A stretch of 64,000 bases of DNA. Source: Lachnoclostridium edouardi. Its GTDB lineage: Bacteria > Bacillota > Clostridia > Lachnospirales > Lachnospiraceae. Below the pieces are notes generated by a model, which saw only the letters and a program-made list of their open reading frames with translations, did no database searches and was not told the origin of the DNA. A program made the position numbers and the translations under genes. Location: the NCBI RefSeq assembly GCF_900240245.1, contig NZ_OESQ01000001.1, forward strand, positions 1,786,001 through 1,850,000, written 5' to 3'. Shown one piece after another: positions 25,211 to 32,229 of the stretch. Every line of letters starts with the position of its first letter. The stretch's first letter is position 1.

Positions 25211-25220
25211 AGGAAAGGAT

Positions 25221-25769
25221 ATGACAAGAGTATTCATTTGGAAAAATAACAGCCCACAGGAATGGGAGGAAATCAGTTTTTCAGCGTTCAGTAAGGCACG
25301 CCGCAATGGTTGCTTTACTGGGCGCTTTTTTGTTGAAACAGTCAAAATGTTCCGTGATGAAGATGACCGCATTATCATGGAATGTTCTCGCAAAGATTTT
25401 GAAAAATACCAACAGGAGGACCGCCACAGCCGCTATCTCCAGGAACATGAGAAAAGTCGCTCTATATTCCCGGCTTCTCATGTGGGAGATCGTGACGGCA
25501 CAGAGGAAGGTTATCAGGATACAGATTTGTTTGTGGATGAATCTGTTGATACTGCGGAACAAGCAATTTGTAATCTTCTTATGGCCGATCTGCACCGTGC
25601 TTTGCAGAAGCTGAGTCAAAAAGAACGCACTTTTATCTTGGATTATTACAGCATGGAAAAGCCAAGTACACTGAAATTAGCCAAAAAATATGGTATTAGT
25701 CAACCCGCAGCTCACAAGCGTCTGAAAAAAATTGAAGAAAAAATAAAAAAGTTGGTTATAGATTTCTAA
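25221..25769 (+). CDS. Sigma-70-like factor of mobile-element type
   Basis: 182 residues. The ATG at 25221 is used because GGAGGAAAGG lies directly in front; the longer frame uses an in-hairpin TTG. The C-terminal 65 residues form a sigma region-4-like helix-turn-helix: LHRALQKLSQKERTFILDYY, then KLAKKYGISQPAAHKRLKKI. There is no obvious region 2, so it probably acts as a DNA-binding regulator rather than a complete sigma factor. Comparable small sigma-like proteins (Tn916 Orf7 type) sit upstream of the integration module of conjugative elements. Regulated, by inference, through the leader hairpin. Confidence 0.7.
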   Translation: MTRVFIWKNNSPQEWEEISFSAFSKARRNGCFTGRFFVETVKMFRDEDDRIIMECSRKDFEKYQQEDRHSRYLQEHEKSRSIFPASHVGDRDGTEEGYQDTDLFVDESVDTAEQAICNLLMADLHRALQKLSQKERTFILDYYSMEKPSTLKLAKKYGISQPAAHKRLKKIEEKIKKLVIDF

Positions 25770-25773
25770 AAAA

Positions 25774-26219
25774 AGTGGCAGTAGCAAGTGAGAGGGAAAT
25801 CCTTTCACTTGCACCTTGACAACCTCATATACGAATCATTAAGTTTGATCCTCTTTGGGCGTAATAGCCGCTACATCAGCGGTATATTTTCTGAGAGCTG
25901 CCACTCACATAACAGGCCAACCCATTTTGCTGTATAGATGATTTTGCGGTTTATCAGAAATATATCAGGCTGGAATACATCGGATGGCATCCGGTCATGG
26001 CATAACAAAGAGGGGAGCCATCTTATAGCCATAGTCCGAGCGTGATAACAACCGTCGCAGGCCATGGGTAAGACTAAACGAAGTGAGGTGAAATTCCTGA
26101 GAAGCGGGCCAGCCACCTGCGGCTTAATGATTACCCGAATCCCTGGGGTGTCGTGGACAAGTAAGGGATAAAACAGGCGCTAAATTGAAGGAGACTCTGT
26201 AATTTGCAGGGCCTCCTTC
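25774..26219 (+). ncRNA. Structured non-coding stretch between the sigma-like and mazF genes
   Basis: No convincing coding frame in about 480 bases, but many pairings. Domain 1 is closed by AGTGGCAG (25774-25781) with CTGCCACT (25898-25905), and contains GCAAGTGA/TCACTTGC (25784-25812) and CCGCT/AGCGG near 25868-25882. Domain 2 is closed by GGCTGG (25968) with CCAGCC (to 26114), and contains CGGATG-G-CATCCG (25981-25993). The stretch ends with GCGCTAAATTGAA and a GAAGGAG/CTCCTTC hairpin (26187-26219). It could be a regulatory RNA or a decayed self-splicing or IS-associated RNA; no known class was recognised. Confidence 0.4.
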
Positions 26220-26255
26220 TTACATAATCAAATCTCAAAACATAGGAGGATGAAT

Positions 26256-26636
26256 ATGAAAGAAGATTGGATTTATAAGCGTGGGGATTTATATTATGCC
26301 AATTTGAACCCTTATTTTGGATCAGAGCAAGGCGGCACCCGTCCTGTTCTGGTTCTTCAAAACAATGTGGGGAATTTTTTCTGCCCCACTTTGATCGTGG
26401 CTCCGCTCACCAGTAAATGGATTAAGAAAAAGGAGCTGCCCACACACTATGCGCTGGAGAGCGTTCCAGAGCTTGGACTGAAATCTGTTGTTCTGCTGGA
26501 GCAAATTAAAACGATTGATAAAAGGCGTGTTTTATCGTACATTGGGCGCGTATCTCGCGAAGAAATGAGAGCGATTGATGATGCTCTGCAAGTTAGTTTA
26601 GATATTCATATTCCGGAGGAAATGGAGGCTCCGTAA
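26256..26636 (+). CDS. MazF/PemK-family endoribonuclease toxin, no adjacent antitoxin
   Basis: 126 residues from ATG 26256; AGGAGG is six bases before it, and the earlier ATG (26250) abuts the site. The MazF pattern is clear: RGDLYYANLNPYFGSEQGG at the N-terminus (substrate loop), GTRPVLVLQNN, then TLIVAPLTSKW and SVVLLEQIKTIDKRR. MazF cuts single-stranded RNA at short sequences. A normal type II locus has a small antitoxin gene just upstream; here there is only the non-coding stretch. Downstream, 30 bases away, is an excisionase-like gene. It may stabilise the element, or be controlled by an RNA or an unlinked antitoxin. Confidence 0.85.
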   Translation: MKEDWIYKRGDLYYANLNPYFGSEQGGTRPVLVLQNNVGNFFCPTLIVAPLTSKWIKKKELPTHYALESVPELGLKSVVLLEQIKTIDKRRVLSYIGRVSREEMRAIDDALQVSLDIHIPEEMEAP

Positions 26637-26666
26637 GGACACTTACCGGATAAAGGAGGCGTTTTT

Positions 26667-26894
26667 ATGTTTGAAGCAAGAATTGCGGAATTGAACCGCT
26701 TTAATGAACAAAATCCTGTCAGCTATGACAAAAGAACCTATACGGTCGATGAGATTCAGGACATTCTGGGTATCAGTCGTCCCACAGCATATAATCTGGT
26801 AAAACAAGGTGTATTCCACAGCGTCAGAGTCGGCGGTCATATCCGCATTTCCAAAAAGAGCTTTGATGACTGGCTGGATCACGCAGATGAATGA
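26667..26894 (+). CDS. Excisionase-like MerR/HTH_17 protein
   Basis: 75 residues with one winged helix-turn-helix of the excisionase/HTH_17 type: YTVDEIQDILGISRPTAYNL, then GGHIRISKKSFDDWLD. Such proteins bend DNA at attachment sites and bias the integrase towards excision, or regulate it. AAAGGAGG ribosome site. Located between mazF and the two-domain homologue. Confidence 0.75.
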   Translation: MFEARIAELNRFNEQNPVSYDKRTYTVDEIQDILGISRPTAYNLVKQGVFHSVRVGGHIRISKKSFDDWLDHADE

Positions 26895-26998
26895 TTTGTC
26901 AAGGATGCCGATCTCCAAATCGACATCCTTAACTTTTTTTCTGCTTTCTCTTACAATGAGGCCATAGCAAGAAAAACTTTATAGAGGAGGCAAAAGCC

Positions 26999-27436
26999 AT
27001 GCAGAAACAAAGAGTAAAGACCAGTATGTCTGTACCAGAGATGGGCAAAATGCTTGGGCTTGGTAAAGTAGAATCCTACTGGTTGGTTAAAAAGAACTAT
27101 TTCAAAACAATTCAAGTGGTCGGACGAATGAGAGTTATGCTGGATAGCTTTGAAGATTGGTATGCCGGCCAGTTCCACTATAAAAAAGTGGATGGTACAC
27201 CGCCCGGAGAGAAATGGAGGCATACTACGATGTCAGTACCGGAAATGGCGGATCTTTTGGGGCTGAAATCTGGCACAGCTTATGACCTTGTTAAAAGAGG
27301 TTATTTTGAGACGACCTTGATTGACCGAAGAATTCGTATCATTACCAGCAGTTTTGAAGCCTGGTATCAAAAGCAAACTCATTATGTGAAAATCTCAGAA
27401 AGGAGCAATGAAAATGGCATCTATCGTGAAGCGTAA
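26999..27436 (+). CDS. Two-domain excisionase-like protein (tandem HTH)
   Basis: 145 residues made of two related helix-turn-helix units. The first is at about 8-55 (TSMSVPEMGKMLGLGKVESY then GRMRVMLDSFEDWYAGQ); the second at about 75-125 (TTMSVPEMADLLGLKSGTAY then RRIRIITSSFEAWYQKQ). The internal duplication suggests binding to two neighbouring sites in the attachment region. Ribosome site GAGGAGG before ATG 26999. Its 3' end overlaps the integrase start by 23 bases, implying coupled translation. Probably the recombination directionality factor. Confidence 0.75.
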   Translation: MQKQRVKTSMSVPEMGKMLGLGKVESYWLVKKNYFKTIQVVGRMRVMLDSFEDWYAGQFHYKKVDGTPPGEKWRHTTMSVPEMADLLGLKSGTAYDLVKRGYFETTLIDRRIRIITSSFEAWYQKQTHYVKISERSNENGIYREA

Positions 27437-28805
27437 AAGCAAATATTCTGTGGTGTATGATTACACAGATGAAAACGGAAAACGCAGACAGCGTTGGGAA
27501 ACCTTCAGCACAAATGCAGAAGCAAAAAAACGAAAAAAGCAAATTGAGTATGAGCAGGACTCTGGAACCTTCTTTATTCCTACGGCAAAGACCCTGAACG
27601 ATCTGCTCGATGAATATATGTCCATTTATGGTGTAAATACCTGGGCAATGTCAACATATGAAAGCCGCCGTGGTCTGGCGAGAAACTACATAACTCCTAT
27701 TATCGGAGATATGTTACTATCTGACATCACTCCAAGGATGATGGATAAGTATTACCGCGATCTGCTCTCTGTGAAAACGGTAAGCGTCAACAACCGCAAA
27801 CCCACAAGCGAATATCTGACCCCGCATACAGTAAGAGAAATTCACAAGCTACTTCGCAGTGCCTTTAATCAGGCGGTGCGTTGGGAACTAATCAGCCGTA
27901 ACCCTGTCCTGAATGCGACACTTCCCAAAGAAGAACATAAAGAACGGGATATATGGACTGCCGAAACTCTGAGCAAGGCTATGGAAGTCTGTGATGATCC
28001 TATCCTCTCCCTTGCCTTAAATCTGGCGTTCTCCTGCTCTTTACGCATTGGCGAAATGCTGGGCCTTACCTGGGACTGTATTGATATTGCACCACAGAGC
28101 ATAGAAAATGGTTCAGCTTATATATTCGTCAACAAAGAGCTGCAACGGGTTACACGAGGTGCATTGGACGATTTGAGCGACAAAGGTGTTATTAAGAAGT
28201 TTCCACCTTGCATAGCCAGTACCCATACTGCTCTGGTCCTGAAAGAACCTAAAACCAAAACCAGTATTCGCCGTGTGTACCTGCCGAAAACAGTTGCCTA
28301 TATGCTGGTAGAGAGAAAAAAAGAAATCGACGAGCTGATGGATCTGTTTGGAGACGAATACATCGACAATAACCTGGTCTTTTGCTCCAGCAATGGCCGT
28401 CCGATGGAAAGCCAGGTGATTAACCGTGCTTTCAATAAACTTATCAAAGAAAACGGACTGCCTCATGTTGTATTCCATTCTCTCCGCCACTCCAGCATCA
28501 CCTACAAGCTGAAACTCAATGGCGGCGATATGAAATCCGTCCAGGGCGACTCCGGTCATGCTCAGGTAAAAATGGTTGCAGATGTCTACTCTCACATCAT
28601 CGACGAGGATCGCTGCATAAACGCTCAGCGATTGGAGGAAGCATTTTACTCATCCAAGACTCCTGATCCTGTTGAAGATACAGAGCCTAAAACTGCGGAT
28701 ACTGCCGTCACTGAAAGTGATGAAAGTGATGCAGCGAAGATACTGGAACTGCTTAAAAATCCCGAAACTGCCGCACTGCTCAAGCAGCTGGCAAAAGCTT
28801 TATAA
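27414..28805 (+). CDS. Tyrosine-type integrase of element 1
   Basis: 463 residues from ATG 27414, favoured over 27408 by spacing to AAAGGAG. Arm-binding N-terminal domain (KRKSKYSVVYDYTDENGKRR) and core-binding SAM-like domain to about 180. The catalytic domain shows Arg in SCSLRIGEMLGLTWD, HSLRHSSITYKL (HxxR) and SGHAQVKMVADVYSH (His and Tyr nucleophile). An acidic C-terminal extension (TAVTESDESDAAKILELL) follows. Enzyme for site-specific integration/excision. Its arm sites are probably the GTTAGCAAA repeats at 28893-29065. Confidence 0.9.
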   Translation: MASIVKRKSKYSVVYDYTDENGKRRQRWETFSTNAEAKKRKKQIEYEQDSGTFFIPTAKTLNDLLDEYMSIYGVNTWAMSTYESRRGLARNYITPIIGDMLLSDITPRMMDKYYRDLLSVKTVSVNNRKPTSEYLTPHTVREIHKLLRSAFNQAVRWELISRNPVLNATLPKEEHKERDIWTAETLSKAMEVCDDPILSLALNLAFSCSLRIGEMLGLTWDCIDIAPQSIENGSAYIFVNKELQRVTRGALDDLSDKGVIKKFPPCIASTHTALVLKEPKTKTSIRRVYLPKTVAYMLVERKKEIDELMDLFGDEYIDNNLVFCSSNGRPMESQVINRAFNKLIKENGLPHVVFHSLRHSSITYKLKLNGGDMKSVQGDSGHAQVKMVADVYSHIIDEDRCINAQRLEEAFYSSKTPDPVEDTEPKTADTAVTESDESDAAKILELLKNPETAALLKQLAKAL

Positions 28806-28826
28806 AGTCCCTCCCTCAGAAGAACG

Positions 28827-28845
28827 CCTCTCACTTTGTGAGAGG
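28827..28845 (+). terminator. Intrinsic terminator of the integrase gene
   Basis: CCTCTCAC-TTT-GTGAGAGG followed by TTTTCTT, 21 bases after the integrase stop. Confidence 0.8.
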
Positions 28846-28892
28846 TTTTCTTCGTTTGAACCACTTTGCACAGTGACCAAACACTTTTTTTG

Positions 28893-29065
28893 TTAGCAAG
28901 GTTCTGAAAGCATTTTTGAGCGATGTTAGCAAATTCGCGATTTTGTTTGCAACTTCCTCTAATTTCCGCTAACAAATGTTTGCAAGTTCCTTTGGTAAAA
29001 ATCGAACCTCTGACTTACCGCCTTTCTTAGCAAAAGGCCAAATCTCGTTAGCAAATGTTAGCAAA
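28893..29065. repeat. GTTAGCAAA repeats, probable integrase arm-type sites
   Basis: Direct copies of GTTAGCAA(A) at about 28892, 28925, 29047 and 29057, plus an inverted copy (GCTAAC) near 28968. They lie right behind the integrase gene, where arm-binding sites of tyrosine integrases are expected. A T-loop-like stretch (TCGAACCTCTGAC, about 29009-29021) lies among them and may be part of the element's core site. Confidence 0.55.
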
Positions 29066-29112
29066 CCAAGGTTTTTTGCAAAAAAGCCACAAAAGCCGCA
29101 GAAATAAGAAAA

Positions 29113-29145
29113 GCCGAAAACCCTGATAAATCAAAGGTTTTCGGC
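29113..29145 (-). terminator. Terminator of the split tRNA-Arg gene
   Basis: GCCGAAAACC and GGTTTTCGGC pair perfectly. On the minus strand it follows the tRNA 3' end by 8 bases and is trailed by TTTTCTTATTT. Confidence 0.75.
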
Positions 29146-29153
29146 GTGTTTGC

Positions 29154-29198
29154 TGGCGTCCCTGGCGGGATTCGAACCCACGGCCTTTCGCTTAGGAG
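29154..29198 (-). pseudogene. tRNA-Arg(CCU) 3' part, split by element 2
   Basis: The minus strand reads anticodon loop, 3' anticodon stem GCGAA, variable loop, T-arm GTGGG-TTCGAAT-CCCGC, acceptor CAGGGAC, G and an encoded CCA. The 5' part is missing here. It is found 8.2 kb away at 37404-37447, whose acceptor GTCTCTG pairs with CAGGGAC (one G-U) and whose anticodon stem TTCGC pairs with GCGAA. Joined, they give a normal 74-base tRNA-Arg(CCU) plus CCA. This was the attachment site (attB) of element 2. Confidence 0.8.
29187..29198. repeat. Attachment core, left (attL)
   Basis: TTCGCTTAGGAG, identical to 37404-37415. It corresponds to the anticodon loop and 3' anticodon stem of tRNA-Arg(CCU) read on the minus strand. 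Confidence 0.8.
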
Positions 29199-29205
29199 TT
29201 GGACT

Positions 29206-29277
29206 ATCACTCAAAAAACCTAGGAAAGGAGCGCATTTCCAGCCCTTATTTTTTGCAATCACTCAACTAATCACTCA
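29206..29277. repeat. Left integrase arm sites of element 2
   Basis: ATCACTCA at 29206, 29258 and 29270. The same octamer occurs three times at the right end (37290, 37336, 37346). Confidence 0.7.
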
Positions 29278-29282
29278 AAGTA

Positions 29283-29310
29283 AAGAAGCTTCCCATTGCG
29301 GGAAAGCTTC
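29283..29310 (-). terminator. Terminator of the secreted-protein gene
   Basis: AGAAGCTT(CCC) pairs with (GGG)AAAGCTTCT around a short loop; it lies 7 bases after the stop codon of the minus-strand gene. Confidence 0.6.
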
Positions 29311-29316
29311 TCTAAT

Positions 29317-30198
29317 TTAACTGAACCACACTTTACTATCTGGATAAATGTACCATTTACCATCTGAACCTGCTGTAAGTAAAATTTTTGCATCGTGATA
29401 ATCGCCAAAATCCACATCAATCATTCGATAAGAGGAAAGCGGCAAACCAAAAATCATATCCGTCATTCCAGAGCTTGCATAAGCATTTCTATCCCAAGCA
29501 GGAGACTCATAGTTTGTATTATCATAAAATGCATTCTTCTCTATACCCTGCTCAGGAAAATTATTAAACATCTGACTTACAACACCAACAAAGTAGGTAA
29601 TACTATTAGCTTCTTCAATAGGCTTTCCCATTATATCCGTGTACATTTCCATAGATGCTATTGTAATCGGCAAACCTTGATATGTAGCTGTATAAGTTGG
29701 CCCCCAAGTATCCTTACCTGTTACCTGCTTGTCTGTGAAAAAGTCAAGTGAATTTTTCGTATGTATTAAACCAAGCAATTCATCATTATAAGTAATGGGA
29801 GCAATACTCTTTCCGTCCATTACCGGCGGTTCGGTTGACCGTGATTCAACGCTTCCGAGTGGCTTTACACAGTCCTGCATCCACTTTGTAGGCTTTGTCT
29901 GTACAACGCCGTCTACTACCCACTCTCCGTTTTCATTTACTGTATAACCGTCAGATGTTGTTGTATTCGTAAGTAAATATCCATCTTGGTCAAAATAATA
30001 ACTTTTTGCTGTACCGTCACTATCATCATCTATCCAATTCCAACCATGAACTGGATAGACTGAAAGCTCAGACCACATTTCCAACCACTGCCAGCCTTTT
30101 TCATCTTGATGCCAAGTTCCAACATTAGCAAACGCCGTCATACTCATGGCTATCGTCATGGCTGCTGTTAAAAGTGATATTTTCGTTCTTTTCTTCAT
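29317..30198 (-). CDS. Secreted protein with cell-wall-binding-like repeat, cargo A
   Basis: 293 residues. A signal peptide (KKRTKISLLTAAMTIAMSMT, cleavage near AFA-N) is followed by one aromatic/glycine-rich repeat region, about 27-100 (GWQWLEMW, YYFDQDGYLLTNTTTSDGY, NENGEWVVDGVVQ), like choline- or cell-wall-binding repeats. The C-terminal domain, about 110-293, is not recognised; it has alternating hydrophobic segments compatible with a beta-rich fold. Related to the next gene in the N-terminal part only, so the pair shares an anchoring module with different effector domains. Exported and probably held at the cell surface. Not needed for transfer, so it is element cargo. Confidence 0.6.
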   Translation of the reverse strand: MKKRTKISLLTAAMTIAMSMTAFANVGTWHQDEKGWQWLEMWSELSVYPVHGWNWIDDDSDGTAKSYYFDQDGYLLTNTTTSDGYTVNENGEWVVDGVVQTKPTKWMQDCVKPLGSVESRSTEPPVMDGKSIAPITYNDELLGLIHTKNSLDFFTDKQVTGKDTWGPTYTATYQGLPITIASMEMYTDIMGKPIEEANSITYFVGVVSQMFNNFPEQGIEKNAFYDNTNYESPAWDRNAYASSGMTDMIFGLPLSSYRMIDVDFGDYHDAKILLTAGSDGKWYIYPDSKVWFS

Positions 30199-30265
30199 CT
30201 TTTCTTTCTCCTTTTAGTCTTCCTCTTGTTGTGTGCAAATTGTTGCAAAAAATTTAATAAAGCAG

Positions 30266-31069
30266 TTATCTTAAACTAATAATGGCATCGTATCCCTTTA
30301 CTCCACTCCAACTAATTCCAGCCTCTCCTGCAGCAATATTGCAATCAGGTTCGTTTGCAAACGCATATGCGTCTCCTACAATACGATCATTAAATCCGAG
30401 TTTCCACAGTTTTTCTGCTGCTTCTTCTCCCCAGATATCTTTTTCGTAATATTTAAAAAGATACGTTCCGTCCAGCTCCGGATATAATTCAGAAACACCT
30501 ACACTTTTATAAGATCCTGATCCTTCATATGGGTAGAACACTTTGAATCCGTTGGCGTAATGAATAATTGTGCAAGTACCTAGAGACACATCATCCACCT
30601 TCACCTCACCGAACTTCGCATTTTCTTCACGTGAATTTTTCTTCATTTCGATCGCCGCATTGCTGGCTCCCCACTCATTGTAGCCACCGTTGTCTTTCGT
30701 TAATTCCCCTGCTGCCGCCTGGCTCTGTTCTGGCGCCTTTGCTTCGTTCAGATTTCTGGTCTGCACCACGCCATCAACCACCCATGCGCCGTCCGCATTC
30801 ACATGAAAGCCATCGCCCGAAACGCTATTTGTCATCATGTAGCCGTTTCCGTCGAAGAAATAACACTCTGCAACGCCGTCGTCGTTTCCGTCAATCCACT
30901 GCCAAGCGCCAGTCGGCCATGTACCATCTTCATTCTGCCACCACCAGCCGGTCGCGTCCTTCTGCCAGCTTCCTTTTGTGCCGCCTTCGGTCACTCCTGC
31001 AAATGCAGTCATGCTCATCGTCATGCTCATTGCTGCTGTTAAAAGTGGTACTATCATTTTCTTTCTCAT
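30266..31069 (-). CDS. Secreted protein with cell-wall-binding-like repeat, cargo B
   Basis: 267 residues. Signal peptide with AFAG at about residue 24, then SWQKDATGWWWQNEDGTWP and CYFFDGNGYMMTNSVSGDGF, ending AWVVDGVVQTRNL near residue 105: the same wall-binding module as cargo A. The C-terminal 150 residues differ entirely and begin after a Gln/Ala-rich linker. They contain short segments such as LGTCTIIHYANGFKVFYPYE and LWKLGFNDRIVGDAY with no recognised motif. ATG with an AAAGGAGC ribosome site. Divergent from the small XRE gene, so expression may be regulated by it. Confidence 0.6.
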   Translation of the reverse strand: MRKKMIVPLLTAAMSMTMSMTAFAGVTEGGTKGSWQKDATGWWWQNEDGTWPTGAWQWIDGNDDGVAECYFFDGNGYMMTNSVSGDGFHVNADGAWVVDGVVQTRNLNEAKAPEQSQAAAGELTKDNGGYNEWGASNAAIEMKKNSREENAKFGEVKVDDVSLGTCTIIHYANGFKVFYPYEGSGSYKSVGVSELYPELDGTYLFKYYEKDIWGEEAAEKLWKLGFNDRIVGDAYAFANEPDCNIAAGEAGISWSGVKGYDAIISLR

Positions 31070-31180
31070 AAAATCCCCGCTCCTTTATCTCTTGATGAGG
31101 TCTAAAAACAGAACCTTTCGCTACTAATAATTGTACTACTATAATCTAAACATATCAAGAGAAAAGAGGAGGAATTTGCC

Positions 31181-31390
31181 ACGATACGGTATGACAAACT
31201 ATGGGAAACAATGGCTGAAAAGGGTATCACGCAGTACCAGCTTGTAAAACAGCATAATCTCAGCAAATCGCTCCTTCATCGTCTTAGAAAAAACGAAGGC
31301 GTGAACCTTAATACCATTAACACTTTATGTAATATCTTGGATTGTAAAATTGAAGATATAGCCACTTTCTATAAAGATAACGAAGAATAA
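31181..31390 (+). CDS. Small XRE/Cro-family regulator with ACG at the expected start
   Basis: About 69 residues: RYDKLWETMAEKGITQYQLV, then KSLLHRLRKNEGVNLNTINT, then LCNILDCKIEDIATFY, a compact Cro/CI helix-turn-helix typical of these elements. The codon 8 bases after GAGGAGG is ACG (31181-31183) where relatives have ATG, so either ACG is used inefficiently, the start is the internal ATG at 31211 (59 residues), or the gene has lost its start. It lies between the divergent cargo genes and the convergent resolvase, ending at a shared terminator. Confidence 0.65.
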   Translation, partial: TIRYDKLWETMAEKGITQYQLVKQHNLSKSLLHRLRKNEGVNLNTINTLCNILDCKIEDIATFYKDNEE

Positions 31391-31426
31391 CAGTCGATGC
31401 TTCTGTGCAAGATCATCGACTGTTTT
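31389..31426. terminator. Bidirectional terminator between XRE and resolvase genes
   Basis: ACAGTCGATG and CATCGACTGT pair perfectly around a 14-base loop, followed by TTTTT on the plus strand. The convergent resolvase gene ends at 31430. Confidence 0.75.
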
Positions 31427-31429
31427 TAG

Positions 31430-32038
31430 TTACTGCATCTCTTTGGCGAAAGCATAAAAAGTTCCCTTCTTTAGTCCGGTTTCTCGCATAGCTTCTACTG
31501 CCGTAATCTCTCCAGTTTTCCACCTCTTATAAACACTTTCCCAATTATCCGGCTTTTCAATCTCCGGTCTGCCAAGTCGTTTTCCTTTCGCCTTTGCTGC
31601 TTCTATGCCCTGTCTCTGTCTTTCTCTCGTATTTCTCCGCTCTTTCTCTGCCACATAAGATAGTATCTGTAAAACCAAGTCCGCAATGAACCTCCGATCG
31701 AGGCTGCCGTTGCTTTCTGCCGTACTTAAAAGCGGCATATCCAGCACTTCTATATCCGCTCCGATTTCCTTTGTAATGTATTCCCACTGCTGCCGGACGG
31801 CTTCGTAATTTCGACCAAGTCGGTCTAATGACAGAATTACTAATATATCCCCCGCCCTCAGAACCGGTGCGGTCTGTTCTGTTCCCACTAAAGTGTTATA
31901 CGCCCGCCGGTCAAAATCCTTCCCCGAAACCTTATCACAATAAATATACCGTTCTTCAACCCCCGCTTGCTTTAATGCAATCAGTTGCCTGTCTAAATTC
32001 TGTTCCTTGCTGCTTACTCTTGCGTACCCGTATTTCAT
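31430..32038 (-). CDS. Serine recombinase (Tn3-type resolvase)
   Basis: 202 residues. N-terminal catalytic domain: YARVSSKEQNLDRQLIALKQ with the Ser nucleophile, VILSLDRLGRNYE, then the long E-helix (LQILSYVAEKERRNTRERQR). A C-terminal helix-turn-helix follows (TAVEAMRETGLKKGTFYAFA). Small serine resolvases resolve dimers or cointegrates at a res site. The region upstream holds paired subsites with Tn3 spacing (32075-32158). Ribosome site TGGAGGG. It could keep circular or multimeric forms of the element monomeric. Confidence 0.9.
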   Translation of the reverse strand: MKYGYARVSSKEQNLDRQLIALKQAGVEERYIYCDKVSGKDFDRRAYNTLVGTEQTAPVLRAGDILVILSLDRLGRNYEAVRQQWEYITKEIGADIEVLDMPLLSTAESNGSLDRRFIADLVLQILSYVAEKERRNTRERQRQGIEAAKAKGKRLGRPEIEKPDNWESVYKRWKTGEITAVEAMRETGLKKGTFYAFAKEMQ

Positions 32039-32074
32039 AGTATTCCCTCCATAAAAACCTGTTTAATTTTTGTC

Positions 32075-32158
32075 TGTCCGAAAACTGAAACTACTGCTTT
32101 TTCAGACATAAAAATTATGGATTTCGATACTGTCCGATAAGGTACACTTTTCCAGACA
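32075..32158. promoter_or_regulatory. Putative res site (subsites II and I)
   Basis: Subsite II: TGTCCGAAAA...TTTTTCAGACA, 32075-32108, 34 bp. Subsite I: TGTCCGATAA...TTTTCCAGACA, 32131-32158, 28 bp. The gap between them is 22 bp. The lengths and gap equal those of Tn3 res (I 28, II 34, gap 22) and the order relative to the resolvase start is the same. Subsite III is not evident. A further GCTATCGGATAGC palindrome lies at 32171-32183. Confidence 0.7.
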
Positions 32159-32229
32159 CCCACTTTTCTCGCTATCGGATAGCATCGGAGTTCATAATTG
32201 ACATATAAAGCGAAAGGAGAATACAAACA

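Larger units (their letters stand above)
23800..29066 (+). mobile_element. Remnant of an integrative element (integration/regulation module), boundaries approximate
   Basis: All genes here are on the plus strand, between AT-rich chromosomal DNA and the integrase-arm repeats at 28893-29065: immA fragment, helix-turn-helix-type protein, sigma-like factor, orphan MazF, two excisionase-like proteins and a tyrosine integrase. The order sigma-like factor, excisionase, integrase recalls the right end of Tn916/Tn1549-type conjugative elements. No conjugation genes are present and the first gene lacks its 5' part, so the left side seems deleted. The left border is placed by the change to AT-rich DNA near 23.8 kb; no direct repeat was found there. 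Confidence 0.65.

Noticed and set aside
25774..26219. Group II intron
   Set aside because: Some phrases look intron-like, but no GTGYG start, no recognisable domain V and no maturase were found.
28113..28595. 160-codon minus-strand frame inside the integrase gene
   Set aside because: Antisense shadow of the catalytic domain; no start signal.
28893..29065. CRISPR array
   Set aside because: The GTTAGCAAA copies are short and irregularly spaced and are better explained as integrase arm sites; no CRISPR array is seen elsewhere in the window.
30568..31071. 167-codon plus-strand frame opposite the second secreted protein gene
   Set aside because: Shadow of the minus-strand gene: no ribosome site, Ser/His/Arg-rich low-quality composition, while the minus frame has a signal peptide and clear repeats.
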